A stretch of 64,000 bases of DNA from Notamacropus eugenii (GCF_028372415.1 NC_092874.1:118803244-118867243), one strand, 5' to 3'; positions 19,745 through 32,034 are shown, counted from the stretch's first letter. The notes: generated by a model from the sequence alone, not told the origin. Numbers and translations are program-made.

Positions 19745-20255
19745 AGATTTTGAAATAAAAGGGACCTCAGAAACCATCTAGTTCAACTCTTCTATTTTTT
19801 TGTATTTCTTGTTTTGTTTTGAAGTTTTTTCAATTAACAAGTATTTAATTTTCTCTCTTTCATATCTCCCCCCAGCTAGAAAAACAAAAGTTTTGTAACA
19901 AATATATACAGTCAAACAAAACAAATTCCTACTTTGGCCATGTCCAAAACTATGTCCCATTCCATATCCTGAATCCATTACTTTCAGTCTGGAGGTGAGT
20001 AGTAGCATGTCTTACCATTAGTCCTCTGGAATCTTAGCTGCTCATTACAATAATCAGAATTCTTAAGTTATTCAAAGTTGTTTGTTTCAATAATTCAATC
20101 TCTCTCATTTTGTGGAGGAGGAAACTAAAGCACAGGGAGAGTCAAGTGATTTATCCAAGGGCACAGAAGTAGCCAATGTCAGAGGCAGGATGTGAACTCA
20201 GATTTTATGACTCCAGTCCCTGTAATCTTTCCATTGCCCCACACTCCCTCCAACA
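19745..20255 (-). mobile_element. THER1/MIR3-type SINE split by an L1 end
   Basis: 19745-19795 (aaagggacctcagaaaccat, ctagttcaactcttc) and 20098-20255 (gaggaggaaactaaagcaca, gatttatccaagggcacaga, gtgaactcagattttatgac) are the two halves of one reverse SINE. Confidence 0.65.
19796..20097 (-). mobile_element. L1 3' fragment inserted in a SINE
   Basis: Reverse marsupial L1 end: caattaacaagtatttaatt, acagtcaaacaaaacaaatt, ttggccatgtccaaaactat, accattagtcctctggaatc. Confidence 0.65.
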
Positions 20256-20590
20256 GATCTCACTCCATCCATACCTTCTCCCCACATTCAGCACAAACAG
20301 TCCACCCAACCTGTTTGCAGTCTTCCTCCTATCTCTCGATACCTTGTAGATACTAAAGAATCCCTAGGACTGTCCATCCATTATCCCTTGCTCCATCCAT
20401 GTGACTAGTTCGTCTTTCTTCCTCAGCCATACATTTTTCTGATGATGGTCTTTAGGTTGCTTCTTCTGAGATGGTTCTTTATCTAATCCCAGAATAACAT
20501 AACTGGGGAGCCCTTCCCCTGATCCCTATCCCTTGAAGCTGGAGAAACCATTTTAGGACCAAAAAAAGAAGTAACACTTGATACAGTGAA
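20256..20590. other. Unassigned sequence
   Basis: Pyrimidine-leaning, no family or gene recognised. Confidence 0.35.
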
Positions 20591-20591
20591 T

Positions 20592-20790
20592 GGTAGTAAT
20601 AATAATACTTGCCTAGCACTTTAAGGTTTACAAAGTGCTTTCTATTCTTACAATAGCTCTTAGAGGTAGATAGTAGAAGCATTATGAGCCCTACTTTACT
20701 AATAAGGAAATTGAGGATTGAGGAGTTTATGTCAGTCACCCAGCTAATAAGTGTCTGAAACAGGTCTTCTGACTCCAACCCCCCCCCCAA
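20592..20790 (-). mobile_element. MIR/CORE-SINE
   Basis: Reverse order: tagcactttaaggtttacaa, tcttacaatagctcttagag, aataaggaaattgaggattg, cacccagctaataagtgtct, aacaggtcttctgactccaa; ends in a C-run. Confidence 0.75.
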
Positions 20791-20864
20791 TGTGTACCAA
20801 GAGGGGCCAAAGACAAGGAACCTTATAAGACTAAAGTGGTAAAATTACTTGTCCAAGGCAAAAG

Positions 20865-21374
20865 TTATAAAAATAATCATGTTCTTTGACCTCATGATTC
20901 AGCACATGCTGAAAATGCTTTTTTAAAAACCCTATTCAATTATTTTCATGGGAGTTTTATACATAACTTCAAGGTCATGCACACACACAAACTGGAAGTA
21001 ATTGAAATGTCCAACAATAGAGGAATGGTTTAATAAATTGTGGCGTATTAATGCCATGGAATACTATAAGGTAATTAAAACTGACAATTCAATTAAATTC
21101 AGCTTCATTTAACAAATATTAATTAAGGGCCTACAATGATCCTAGAGATATAAAACCATCAACCAAAAAGACCCTGTCCTCAGGGAGATTACAACCTATT
21201 AAGAGGACACAAAGAAATCTGGGAAGACCTCTGTGAAATAATGTAAAGTGAAAAAAGCAAAACTGGTAGAATGGGAAACACATTGGTTACAAACTGGGAA
21301 GAGACAGAAAAAATAAAAATGAACAAAGAGTCATGATGAAGGGTTATTAAACTGGAATCTAAGAACTTTGTTAA
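20865..21374 (+). mobile_element. L1 ORF2 end/3' UTR, split by an L2 terminus
   Basis: aaactggaagtaattgaaat, caacaatagaggaatggttt, ggaatactataaggtaatta before the break, and aaatctgggaagacctctgt after it. 21086-21212 is the foreign piece. Confidence 0.65.
21086..21212 (-). mobile_element. L2 3' terminus inserted in L1
   Basis: Reverse L2: aacaaatattaattaagggc, ctacaatgatcctagagata, accctgtcctcagggagatt. Confidence 0.65.
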
Positions 21375-21399
21375 AAAATATTTTAATAAGAGGCAGAGT

Positions 21400-21411
21400 C
21401 AAGATGGCAGG
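21400..21411 (+). promoter_or_regulatory. YY1-like site at the HAL1 5' end
   Basis: caagatggcagg lies about 10 bases from the 5' end of the element. YY1 sites of the form CAAGATGGC at this position are established for the human L1 promoter. The same motif occurs near the 5' end of HAL1 copy 3 (35117-35129). Function here is inferred. Confidence 0.5.
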
Positions 21412-21960
21412 GTAACAGCATGTACTTTCTAGAGTGCTCCTACCAAGTCCAGCCAAATACCTGTAAAAAATGTCTCTAAACAAATTCTGGAGCTGCAGAA
21501 CACACAGAATGATGGAGTGAAGTAAATCTGCAGCCCAAGGCAGCCTGGAAGGTCACCAGGCAGTGTCTGTTGCACTATGCAGGGGGCAGGGGGCAGGGCG
21601 CAGTACAGTGTGGGCCATACCAGAACAGATAGGACCTGAGCAGGCCTAGGGGAGACTGAATCTCCCACACCTGTGGCATTTTCCTGACTTCAGGACCCCA
21701 AAATGCCAAGGACAAATTGGAAGGTCTGTGGAAAAAGTCTGTGGGACCAATATGGGAGAGTGGAGTGATCTGGCCCCAGTTACAGAAGGGGAAGGGGGTG
21801 GAGGAACACACAGCAGCCACAGCATCAGCAAGGGCAGAGACAGTGACTCTTTCTGGAGCTCTAGGCCCACGGATTGTGGGGAATTGAGTGGCTGATAGTA
21901 TACTCCCACCCCCACTGGAAGCAGAAATCTACTTTGACAAAGAACTCAAAAGTCAAGTAA

Positions 21961-22852
21961 ATGTCTGGGGAAATAAGCAAAAACTGAAAAAAGAATCAAA
22001 CTATAGAATCTTTCTTTGGTGACAAGGAAGACCAAAACATGCAAACAGAAGACAACAAAGTCAAAGCTCCTCCATCCAACGCCTCCATGAAAAATATGAA
22101 TTGGTCTCAGGCCATAGAAGGGCTCAAAAAGGATTTGAAAATCAAGTAAGAGAAATAGAGGAAAAATTGAGAAGGGAAATGAGAGTGATGCAAGAAAATT
22201 ATGAAAAATGAGTCAACTGTTTGCTAAAGGAGACCCAAAAAATGCTGAAGACAATAACACTGTAAAAATTAGTCTAACCCAAATGACAAAAGAGATCTAA
22301 AAGGCCAATGAAGAGAAGAATGCCCTAAAAAGCAGAATTGGCCAGATGGGAAAAGAGGTCCAAAAGTTAACTGAAGAAAATAATTTCTTAAAGATTAGAA
22401 TGGAGCAGATGGAATTTAATGACTTTATGAAAAATCAAGAAATTATAAAACAAAACCAAAGGTATAAAAAAATAGCAGACAATGGGAAATATCTCCTTGG
22501 AAAAAAATTGACCTGAAAAATAGATCCAGAAGAGACAATTTGAAAGGACTACCTGAAAGTCATGATCAAAAAAAGAGCCTAGACCATCATCTTTCAAGAA
22601 ATTATCAGGGAAAACTGCCCTGATATTTTAGAACAAGAGGGCAAAATAAATATTGAAAGAATCCACCAATCACCTCCTGAAAGAGATCCCAAAAGGAAAA
22701 CTCCTAGGAATATTGTAGCCAAATTTCAGAGCTCCCAGGTTAAGGAGAAAATATTGCAAGCAGTTAGAAAGAAACAATTCAAGTATTATGGAAATACAAT
22801 CAGGATAGTGCAAGATCTAACAGCTTCTACATTAAGGGAGTGCAGGGCTTAG
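21961..22852 (+). pseudogene. HAL1 ORF1, broken, all three domains traceable
   Basis: The start ATGTCTGGGGAAATAAGC leads to the L1-like N-terminus (SFFGDKEDQ, then VKAPPSNASMKNMNWSQ). A coiled coil follows (about 22080-22450), then the RNA-recognition part (about 22500-22680) and the C-terminal domain (RDPKRKTPRNIVAKF, VKEKILQAVRKKQFKYYGN, DLTASTLR). Early stop codons and several frameshifts make it non-functional. Normal role: LINE RNA-binding chaperone. Confidence 0.75.
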
Positions 22853-24010
22853 AATATGATATTTCAGAGGCCAAAGAAGCTAGAATTAAAACCAAGAATC
22901 ACCTACTCAGCAAAACTGAGTATAATTCTTCAGAGGAAAAAATGGTCATTCAATGAAATAGAGGAGTTCAAGCATTCTTGATAAAAGACCAGAACTGAAT
23001 AGAAAATTTGACTTTCTAACATAAGAATCAAGAGAAGAAAGAAAAGGTAAACAGGAAAGAGAAATCCTAAGGGACTTACTAAAGTTGAACTGTTTACATT
23101 CCTACATGGAAAGATCATATTTGTAAGTCTTGAAACTTTTCTCAGTATTAGTGTAGTTGGAGGGATTATATACATATAGACAGAGGGCACAGGGTGAGTT
23201 GAATAGGAAGGGATGATATCTAAAAAAAAAATTAAAGGATGAGAGAGGAATATATTGGGAGGAGAAAGGGAAAAATGGAATGGGGTAAATTATCTCTCAC
23301 ATAAAAGAGACAAGAAAAAGCTTTTTCAATGAAGGGAAGAGAGGAGAGGTGAGAGGGGAAAAGTGAACCTTACTCTCACATTTGGCTTAAGGAGGGAATA
23401 ATATGCATACTCAATCTGCTATGAAACTTATCTTACACTACAAGAAAGTTGGGGATAAGCAGATAAGAGAGGGGTGATAGAAAGGAGGGCAAATGGGAGG
23501 ATGGTGTAATTAGAAGTAAATACTTTTGAGGAGGGATAGGGTCAAAATAGAGAATAGAATAAATGGGGGCAGGATAGGATGGAGGGAAATATAATTAGTC
23601 TTCCACGACATGACTTCTGTGGAAGTCTTTTGCATAACTACACATGTATAACAAATACAGAATTGCTTGCCTTCTCAGTGGGGAGGGAGGAAGGGAGAGA
23701 AATTGGAACTCAAAGTTTTAAAAACAAATGTTAAAAACTATTTTTACATGCAACTGGGAAATAAGATATACAGGCAATGGGATATAGAAATCTATCTTGT
23801 CCTCCAAGAAAATGGAGGGAATGGGGATAAGAGAAGGGAGGGATGTGATAGAAGGGAGGGCAGATTGGGGGAAGGAGTAATCAGAATGCACGCTGTCTTG
23901 AGGTAGGCAGAGGGCAGAGATGGGGAGAAGATTTAAACTCAAAATCTTGGGGAAATTAATGATGAAAACTAAAAATAAATATAAGAATAACTTCCAAAAT
24001 TTTTAATAAT

Positions 24011-25295
24011 TATATTTCATATAATTGATTTCCTTTCTAATCCTATGTGTTTTACTCCATTCATTTAAAAATTCACTTAAAAAAATTTGTTGCCTCAAGA
24101 AGTTCATCAGTATTGTACATCAATTTCACAACAGCGTGCTTTCCCAGGTTCTGGATAATGGACTAAAAGGCTTAAGAAATCCCGACTTAACAGGAGATAC
24201 TGAAAAATTATCATGAAAATTATACCTCAACTTCATGAGTTGGAATTACTTGATTTTAATGAAAATTATTTCTTAGCAAGTTCAGTGAGTTGTAATGAAA
24301 TTCAATGTTAAATTTTAAACAAAACAATAGCAAAGTGTGCAGATAGTTTCAAGGAATCTTAGCTAAATTGATAGATGAGATACACCATGGATTATTTAAA
24401 TGAGGGACACTGAGGCACAGTCCTAATTTTTAGGCAGAAGTCACAGAGATCAGACATCTGTCCTATGACACACCTCTGAGGACTGCTATTAGAATACTGG
24501 AAAGAAAGGGACCCAGGTCTGACCCATCATTTTTCATCCTTTTGAATGCCCCAACCTTCAAACATAATGTGACAGGACACCTCCCTGTTTCAAAGAACTT
24601 CTGCCAAATTCCTCTCCTGGCCCAGAATGATCATATTTGGGTTGGAGGTTCAAATGGTGGTATTTTTTAATTTAACTCCTCTTGTCTTTCTTTGTTCTTC
24701 CCTGGGTCTGGTTATCTAAAAAACGTCTTTAATAACTCAGCAAGATAGGAACATTCCTCTTCTCCCACGATGTTTTTTTTTCTTCTCATTTTACTACCTT
24801 TGAGCTGGGGAGGTAGGAGGGACTGCCTGAGCCCAGAGTCCTGGGCTGAGTTTCTATTATCTGACAGCTGGGCCATTTCCCTACCCCCAGGCACTGGGAG
24901 GAAGAGGAGGAAGAGAAGAAGGATGAGGAGGAGTAACCAGGGCCTCCATAGAATTCATTACTCACAAAAAAACAAAATTTGAAGGCAGAAAAATTTTAAA
25001 AAGTCTTTCATTCCACCCAAAACATGTCCATATAGAGAGTATATATAAATCCATAGAATCAACTCTTGCCAACCATCCCTGAATCACACACAGCTGAATA
25101 TTTTTGTTTTGTTTTGTTTTATTGGGGATCTGTTTTGATGTAGGTCAAAAAAGGTGTTGTTAATAGGCTACCAAGGGCCCCCATGGACAGGCTGTTACTT
25201 ATACAGTAACTCCAGTGATGGGTTGGATATTTAACTGGTTACCATAGAGCAGTTTGCCTTTTAGAAAACATTTCTCAAATATTCAGACCTAACAT
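24011..25295. other. Mostly unassigned sequence
   Basis: About 1.3 kb with no confident repeat or gene. 24390-24560 has faint reverse-MIR words (gacactgaggcacag). 24890-24935 is a purine run (ggaagaggaggaag). gttttgttttgttttatt occurs at about 25105. Confidence 0.4.
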
Positions 25296-25299
25296 TATA

Positions 25300-25400
25300 C
25301 CCAAGAGGGAAGTTAGTATTAGTTACTGTCTTTGACAAATATGGAAATTGAGGCCCAGAGAAGCTGACTGAATTGCTCAAGGTCATGGACCTTTATGAGG
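25300..25400 (-). mobile_element. MIR fragment
   Basis: caaatatggaaattgaggcc, cagagaagctgactgaattg and ctcaaggtcatgg in reverse MIR order. Confidence 0.6.
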
Positions 25401-25424
25401 GTAGGTTGGGATTCTACAAAATTC

Positions 25425-25620
25425 ATAAAGCATTAAAACTGGGGGAACCTTTGAGGTCATAAGCTCTAAACCCCTCACTTTAGAGACTAGGTCCCTCAGG
25501 CTGAGAAAAATGAAGATTCTCCTGAAGTCTCCCAGTAAGTTAGTGGAAGCACCTAGACTAGATTCTAGGTTAGTTAGTAGAAGTAGCTGAACTAGAACCC
25601 TAGTTTCTTGATTGAGAACT
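25425..25620 (-). mobile_element. MIR/THER1-type SINE, degenerate
   Basis: gggggaacctttgaggtcat, cccctcactttagagactag and ctgaactagaaccctagttt follow reverse THER1/MIR3 order. Confidence 0.5.
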
Positions 25621-25920
25621 AAAGATCCCCAGAATCTCAGAGATGGAAAGAACCTCAGAGGGCCATTTAGTACCAACCACCTGAATAAGAATCCTCTCTA
25701 TGCTACATGAAACTAGTGATCCATCACAGAGCCTTTGCTTGAAGACTCACTATCTTCCAAGACAGCTCATTCCCTTTCTGGAGGGCTCTAACAGGCAGGA
25801 AAGTCTTCCTGATGTCCATCCTAAATCTGCCCCTTTGCCACTTCTGCCCAAGACTCCTAATTCTGTCCTCTCAGGTCAAGTAGAACAAATCTAATCCCTT
25901 TTCCACATGGCAGCCCTGAG

Positions 25921-26285
25921 ATAACAACAGTAATAATAATAATACCAATAATAATACTAATTATTATTAATAATAGTAACTATATTATAATTATATATAA
26001 TACAATTATATGATTAAAATATTATTAGTAATAATATTAGTAGTTGCTGTATTTATATAGCATTTTAAAATTCACAAAAACACTTTATGCTTTAACTCAT
26101 TTGATCCTCATTACAACCCTGGGAAGTAAGGTTTATTATTATCCCCATTTTACAGATAGGGAAACTGAGGCACAGAAAGGTTAGTGAATTGCCTAGAGTC
26201 ATACAGCTGGTTAAGTATCTGAGGAAGGATTAGAACTCAGGACTTCCTGACTCCAGGTCCCATGCTCTATCTACTGTGCCACCCT
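25921..26285 (-). mobile_element. MIR/CORE-SINE with expanded AT tail, in L3
   Basis: Complete reverse SINE: tatttatatagcattttaaa, tcattacaaccctgggaagt, ttttacagatagggaaactg, tcatacagctggttaagtat, gactccaggtcccatgctct, ctactgtgccaccc. Its tail has grown into an aat/tat-rich stretch (25921-26040). Confidence 0.8.
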
Positions 26286-26558
26286 TCTCTAATCCTAGAC
26301 GCAAGAGGCCTCTCAACACAGCCTAAAATTGCATTAACATTTTCACTGACACATTATATCACTGACAGGTTAAATTTGCAGTCCACTAAAAACCTCCATA
26401 TCTTTTTCAGGTGAGCTATATTCTAGCTACTCTTCTGTATCTATTACTTATGAAGTTAATTTTAGCTCAAATGTAAAACTTTATATTTAGCCCTATTAAT
26501 TTTTATTTCATTATATTCAGGCCAACATTCTAGTCTGGCATCTTTTTTGCAGCCTAGA

Positions 26559-26808
26559 GGCTGTCAGGTGGTGAAGGAGATTTGAAGCAGATGAAGTAGA
26601 GTGCTGGCTCTTGAGTCAGGAAGGCCAAATCCAACTACAGATACTCGCTGGGTGACTCTGGGTAAGTCATTTAACTCTTGCCTGCTTCCATGGCTGTAAA
26701 TTGGGGATCGTAATAGTCCCTGTAAGATTCAAATGATATAATATTAGTAAAGTGCTTATTAATACAGTACCTGACCTGCTTAATCAATGTGTGTTCCCTG
26801 CCCCCCTC
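26559..26808 (+). mobile_element. MIR/CORE-SINE, tRNA-headed, in L3
   Basis: tagagtgctggctcttgagt, cgctgggtgactctgggtaa, gattcaaatgatataatatt and gtaaagtgcttattaataca in order. Confidence 0.7.
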
Positions 26809-27574
26809 CCATTCTGAATCTGACATTCAACAGGTCAGCTATACCTCCCAGTTTGTGTTATCTGCAAAGCTGATAAGGATGCCATCTCTGTCTTTATCCA
26901 AGTCATTAATAAACATAGCAAACATCACAGGCCAAAGCACAGATCTCTCAGGGGCTTCACTAGAAACTGCCTTCCAAGTTGACAGTGAACCACTAATAAC
27001 AATTCTCTGGTTACAGCCAACTACTTCCCAATTCACCTAAATGCATGATCACCTAGCCCATGTTTCTCCAGAAGAGTGTGAGATTTCATCAAAAGTTTGA
27101 CTAAATCTATAGCACCGTCCTGATGTGCCAGGATAATGTGCCTATTAAAAATGGAAATGAGGTTAGTCCCACATCAACTGATCTTTATCAAGTATAATTG
27201 GTTCTTTGTCATCACAGCTTTCCTCTCCAGATGCTGACCATTCATTCCTTTAATAATGTTCTAGAATTTTGCCAGTGACTGGTAAAAAGGAAAGCATATT
27301 GGCCCCTACAGTTTGCAGACTCCACTTTATTCCCTTTTTGGAAAGTCTGGACATATTGCCTTCGTCAATCTCTCATTCTCAATGATCTTTCAAGGATTGC
27401 CCACAGCGGTTCAACAATAACATTAGCCAGTTTTTCTCAGTGCCCTTGGATGTAGTTGATGTGGGCCTGGTGATTTAATCTCCTTAAGGGAAGCTAGGTA
27501 TTCTACTATTATTTCTCATTTATCCTGGGTTAGCAACTCCCTACTAGTCATTTTGTACAGGATATTGCTATCGT

Positions 27575-29260
27575 TTGTCTATCCTCTGAAGATATAAAAA
27601 AGAGGCAAAAGACCAACACTGCCCTCAAGGAGCCTACAATCTAATGGGAAGACAAGTAAACAAATATGTATTTAAAAAACATGTACAGGATAAAAAAGAA
27701 ATCATTCATAGAGGGAAGGTACTACAATTAAGAGGAGTTGAAAATGGCTCCCTGTAGAAGGTAAAATGTTAGTTGGGACTTAAAGGAAACCAGAGAAGTC
27801 AGGAGATAGAAATAAGGAGAATGAGCATTCTAGGCATGAGGAATAACTGGAAAAAATGCCCAGAGCTGCAAGATGGAAGGTCTTATACTCAGAACAGGAA
27901 AGAGCCAGTTTCTCTGGATTGACAGTTACATGGAGGAGAGTAAGGTGTAAGAAGACTGGAAGGTTATCAAGGGGTTTGAACTCCAAATGGAGCATGTTTT
28001 ATTTGATCCTGTAGGTGATAGGGAACCACTGTAATTTATTGAGTAATAGGGGGATGTAGTCACATCTGTACCTTAGGAAAATTACTTTGGCGATTTGGAG
28101 AATGGATTGGAATAAAAAGATATATTGCAGTAGTCCAGGCATGAGGTGAGGAGGGTCTGCACCGTACGGGTGGCTGTGTCAGAGCAGAGAAGGAGCTGTA
28201 TTGGAGAGATGTTGCAAAGATGAAATCAACAGCCCTCAGCAACATAATCTATATGGGGGTTAGGGGGGAAGGGGAGAGGTAGTAAGAAGCCAAGGATGGA
28301 TCTTAGGTTGTAACCCTGAGGGATTAGAGGATGATCTTGCCCTCTACAGTAATAGTGAAGGTAGAAGGTGGGGAGGGTTTAGGAGGAAAGATGATGAGTT
28401 TGGTTTTGGATATGTTAAGCTTTTCTTGAAAGGTAGCTGGAGATATGAAACTGGGGATTAGCAGAGGTTGGGGCAGGAGAGAGAGATCTGAGAATCATCA
28501 ACATAAAGACAGTAATTAAATCCATAAGAGCTGATGAGATCAACAGGGAAAGTAGTATTGAGGGAGAAGAAAAGTGGGTCCAGGACAGAACCTTGTAGGA
28601 CAACTATGGCTAGAAAGAATCATCAAAGGAGACTGAGAAGGAGCCATCAGATAGACAGGAGAACAAGGAGAGAGGAGTGTCCCAAAACGCTAGAGAGAAG
28701 AGAGTATCAAGGAGGAAAAGATAACCAATAGTGTCCAAGGCTACAGAAAAGTTAAAGAGAATAAAGACTGGGGAAATACCACTGGATCTGGCAATTAAAA
28801 GATCACTGGTAACTTTGAAGAGAGCAGCTTCAGTGGAATGATGACATCAGAGGCTGGATTGTGAGGTGTTAAGAAGTGAGAAGAGAAAAAGTGAAGACAG
28901 CTATTGGAGGTGGTCTTTTCAAGGCATTGCACTCTACAGTAATAAGGAAAGTGGGGGAGGGGAAGAGGGTTTGGGGGAAAGTTAATGAGTTCTGTTTTGG
29001 ACATGTTTAGTATAAGATGTCCATTGGATATCAAGTTGGAGATGTCTGAAAGGTAGTTGGTGATGCATGATTGGAAGAACATGGAGGTAGTACATTTGTG
29101 AGTGATGGCAAGATTAAGGTTATAACTATCTACATGTATGACTGAGGTGAGTGGGTCAGGAGGTCATGGGAAAAGAGTAAAATGGGAAATTGAGATGTTA
29201 GGGCATTTAAGAAAGAGTCAATATGTATACTGAAGTCCTCTAGGAGAAAAAAAAATGAAG
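27575..29260 (-). mobile_element. L2 LINE, reverse, with endonuclease and RT remnants
   Basis: From the 3' side: actgccctcaaggagcctac, tgagcattctaggcatgagg, accttaggaaaattactttg, then RT coding and finally the end of the endonuclease near 29130-29250. About 1.7 kb, the longest L2 copy here. Confidence 0.75.
28400..29250 (-). pseudogene. L2 endonuclease-reverse transcriptase, broken
   Basis: Minus-strand frames give DFSIHIDSFLNALTSQFPIL (C-terminal part of the AP-like endonuclease, 29130-29423 frame) and the RT active-site context [12 protein letters not shown] near 28480-28510, with the YVDD metal-binding aspartates. The next block is ISNLISNGHLILNMSKTELI (28795-29082 frame). Order and content match CR1/L2-clade ORF2. 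The pieces lie in different frames with stops, so no activity is possible. Confidence 0.7.
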
Positions 29261-29261
29261 G

Positions 29262-29688
29262 TACAAATGTTGTCTGCCAGACAACTTTGAGGAAAGCCAT
29301 ATTTGGTTGTGCCTCTTTTCTTAGATGTGTTTCTATCCCTCCTTCTGTGTCTCTTTCTTTCCTTCTTATGTTTCTCTCTGTGCATTTCTCTTGCTCCTCT
29401 TCCTCTCCTCCCAATGTATCCACCTCATCCTTCTCTGCTATATACCGTTCCCCTTAACCAGTACTGATACAAAACAAATGTTTTGAAAAATATTTATAGC
29501 ATCTTTTAAAAAATAATTTTTCTGATTTTCTGTAATATCCACATTTCCCAAGATATCCCTCCCATTTCTCCCAGAGATATTCATTGCTTATAATAAAGAA
29601 AAAGATTACAAAAATCTAATTCAGAAAAACTATCCAACACATTGAAAAGGTATTATATAATATAATTTTATATGTATTTATACAACAT
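29262..29688. other. Unassigned sequence
   Basis: Pyrimidine-rich 29310-29440; no family recognised. Confidence 0.35.
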
Positions 29689-29689
29689 T

Positions 29690-29880
29690 TTGGGGCATTT
29701 TGGAGAAGGAAAAGGTCTTTGAAATCAGCTAGTGTTTTCTCCCCTCATTCTACAGAGAAGGAAGCTGAGTCCCCAGAGGCTCTGACTGGCCAGAGGACCC
29801 ACAACTAGCCAGTCAGTCCTAGAGCTAGAAAGGAGAGCCCCAGTCTATAATCTCCCAGTGTGGTCTCTTTCCCTTATGAT
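29690..29880 (-). mobile_element. MIR/THER1-type SINE
   Basis: cattctacagagaaggaagc, tgagtccccagaggctctga, cacaactagccagtcagtcc; reverse orientation, diverged. Confidence 0.55.
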
Positions 29881-30027
29881 AAGCTGCATTTACACAGCAA
29901 AATTTTATGCTCATCATTTTTTAATTTTTAAAGGCATTAAGAATTCTAAAAGAAAATTATTTGTGTGTCCCTTGATTCAAATTTTTGCTGCTTTTAGTGG
30001 CCCCAAATCAGGGATATGATATAAATG

Positions 30028-30121
30028 CTTAACAACTGATTCTGATTGGTGGGGATGGGGAATGGACCCACACCACACTTTTCCGTTTAATATGCATTAT
30101 TATCATTTTCTCCATTACTTT
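30028..30121. repeat. Unclassified interspersed repeat, left half (copy A)
   Basis: aaatgcttaacaactgattc through ccattacttt. It continues beyond the HAL1 insertion at 35138-35205 (ccattactttcttaaacata, gcaatcagcaaaacaactca). A second copy lies at 40104-40421. Family unknown to me. Confidence 0.5.
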
Positions 30122-30953
30122 TTTTTTATTATTTATTTTTAGATTTCAACATTCATTTCCACAAAATTTTGAGTTCCAATTTTTCTCCCCATCTCTCCCC
30201 TCTCCCCACCCCATAATACCTTGCATTCTGATTACCCTTCCCTCAATGTACCCTTCCTTCTATCATACCCCACCCTTCCCTTATCCTCATTTTCTCTCTT
30301 TTCTTGTAGGGCAAGATAAATTTCTATACCCCATTACCTGTATTTCTTATTTCCCACGTATATGCAATAACAATTCTCAACATTCGTTTCTAATACTTTG
30401 AAGTCCAACTTCTCTCCCTCCCTCCACACCCATACCCACTGAGAAGGCAAGCAATTCAATACAGGCTATATATGTATCGTTTTGCAAAAGACTTCCATAA
30501 TAGTCATGTTGTGTGAGACTAACTATATTGTCCTCCATCCTACACTGCCCCCCCCTTTTTTTCTATTCTCTCATTTGACCTTGTCCCTTCCCAAAAGTGT
30601 TTACTTCTAGTAACTCTCTTCTCCCATTTACTCTCCCTTCTATCATCTCCCTCAGCCCATTTGTTTCCTCCTCCCCTACTTTCCAGTAGTGTAATATAGA
30701 TTTTCAAACCAAATTTAGTGAGCATGTTATTCACTTCTTAAGTCATATGTGAAGAGATTAAGCTTCACTTTTCCCTTCTCACCTCCTCCTTTTTCTCCTC
30801 CATTGAAAAAGATTTTTCTTATCTCTCTTATGAATAATAATCTGCCCCATTCCATTTCTCCCTTTCTCCTCCCAATATTTTCCTCTCTTACTCTTTAATT
30901 TAATTTTTTTATGAATATCATCTCTTCTGATTCAACTCAACCTGTACTCTCTG

Positions 30954-30998
<45 letters not shown>

Positions 30999-32034
30999 GT
31001 ACAATCTCTCCAACTACTCAAATACTGAGAAAAGTTACAAGAGTTACAAATATTATCTTTCCATGTAGGAATGTAAACAGTTCAGCTTTAGAAAGTCCTT
31101 TATTATTTCTCTTTCCTGTTTACCTTTTCATGCTTCTCTTGATTCTTGCATTTGAAAGTCAAATTTTCTATTCAGTTCTGGTCTTTTCCTCATAAACGCT
31201 TGAAAGTCCTCTATATGATTGAATGACCATTTTTTCCCTTGAAGTATTATACTCGGTTTTGCTGGGTAAGTGATTCTTGGTTTTAATCCCAGTTTCTTTG
31301 ACTTCTGGAATATCATATTCCAATCCCTTCAATCCCTTAATATAGAATATGCTAGATCTTGTGTTATCCTGATTGTATTTCCATAATACTTGAATTGTTT
31401 CTTTCTAACTGCTTGAAATATTTTCTTCTTGACTTGGGAACTCTGAAATTTGGCTACAATATTCCTAGAAGTTTCTCTTTTCAGGTCTCTTTCAGGAGGT
31501 GATTGGTGGATTCTTTCAATATTTATTTTGCCCTCTGGTTCTAGAATATCAGGGCAGTTTTCCTTGATAATTTCATGAAAGATGATGTCTAGGCTCTTTT
31601 TTTTTATCTTGGCTTTCAGGTAGTCCCATAATTTTTAAATTGTCTCTCCTGGATCTATTTTCCAGGTCAGTTGTTTTTCCAATGAGATGTTTCACATTAT
31701 CTTCTATTTTTTCAATATTTTGGTTTTGTTTCATAACTTCTTGGTTTATCATATAGTCATTAGCTTCCCTGAACTCCACTCTCATTTTTTAAGAATTATT
31801 TTTTTCGGTGAGCATTTGAATCTCCCTTTCCATTTGGCTAATTCTGCTTTTTAAAGCATTCTTCTCCTCATTGGCTTTTTGGACCTCTTTTGCCAATTGA
31901 GTTAGCCTATTTTTATTTTTTATTTATTTATTTTTTTCTCTGTAGCCTTCGGGAGCTTTATTGACACAAAAGCAGCAGGCCTGAGATTTAGCAAGGAGTT
32001 AAACAAAGGCAATGGTATAGGAAAAGGACTAGAT

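Larger units (their letters stand above)
21390..23990 (+). mobile_element. HAL1 (half-L1) element, full length, copy 2
   Basis: 5' UTR 21390-21960, broken ORF1 about 21961-22852, then 3' UTR without any ORF2, ending in ctaaaaataaatataag. Flanks aaaatattttaataa (21375-21389) and aaaatttttaataat (23996-24010) may be the target duplication, with a few mismatches. The 3' UTR contains two tail-like units about 220 bp apart (ttggaactcaaagttttaaa near 23704 and atttaaactcaaaatcttgg near 23931), suggesting an old tail duplication inside the family. Confidence 0.8.
25630..27570 (-). mobile_element. L3/CR1 LINE, reverse, split by two SINEs
   Basis: Three collinear pieces. 25630-25920 is the 3' end (gaatctcagagatggaaaga, ctttgcttgaagactcacta, ttttccacatggcagccctg). 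26286-26558 is the middle (cctaaaattgcattaacatt, gcagtccactaaaaacctcc). 26809-27570 is the upstream RT part (gtgttatctgcaaagctgat to cagtttttctcagtgccctt). The piece 26839-27036 read in reverse contains FINDLDKDRDGILISFADNT, the CR1-clade reverse-transcriptase catalytic region with FADN in place of the usual FADD. The two SINEs are at 25921-26285 and 26559-26808. Confidence 0.75.
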
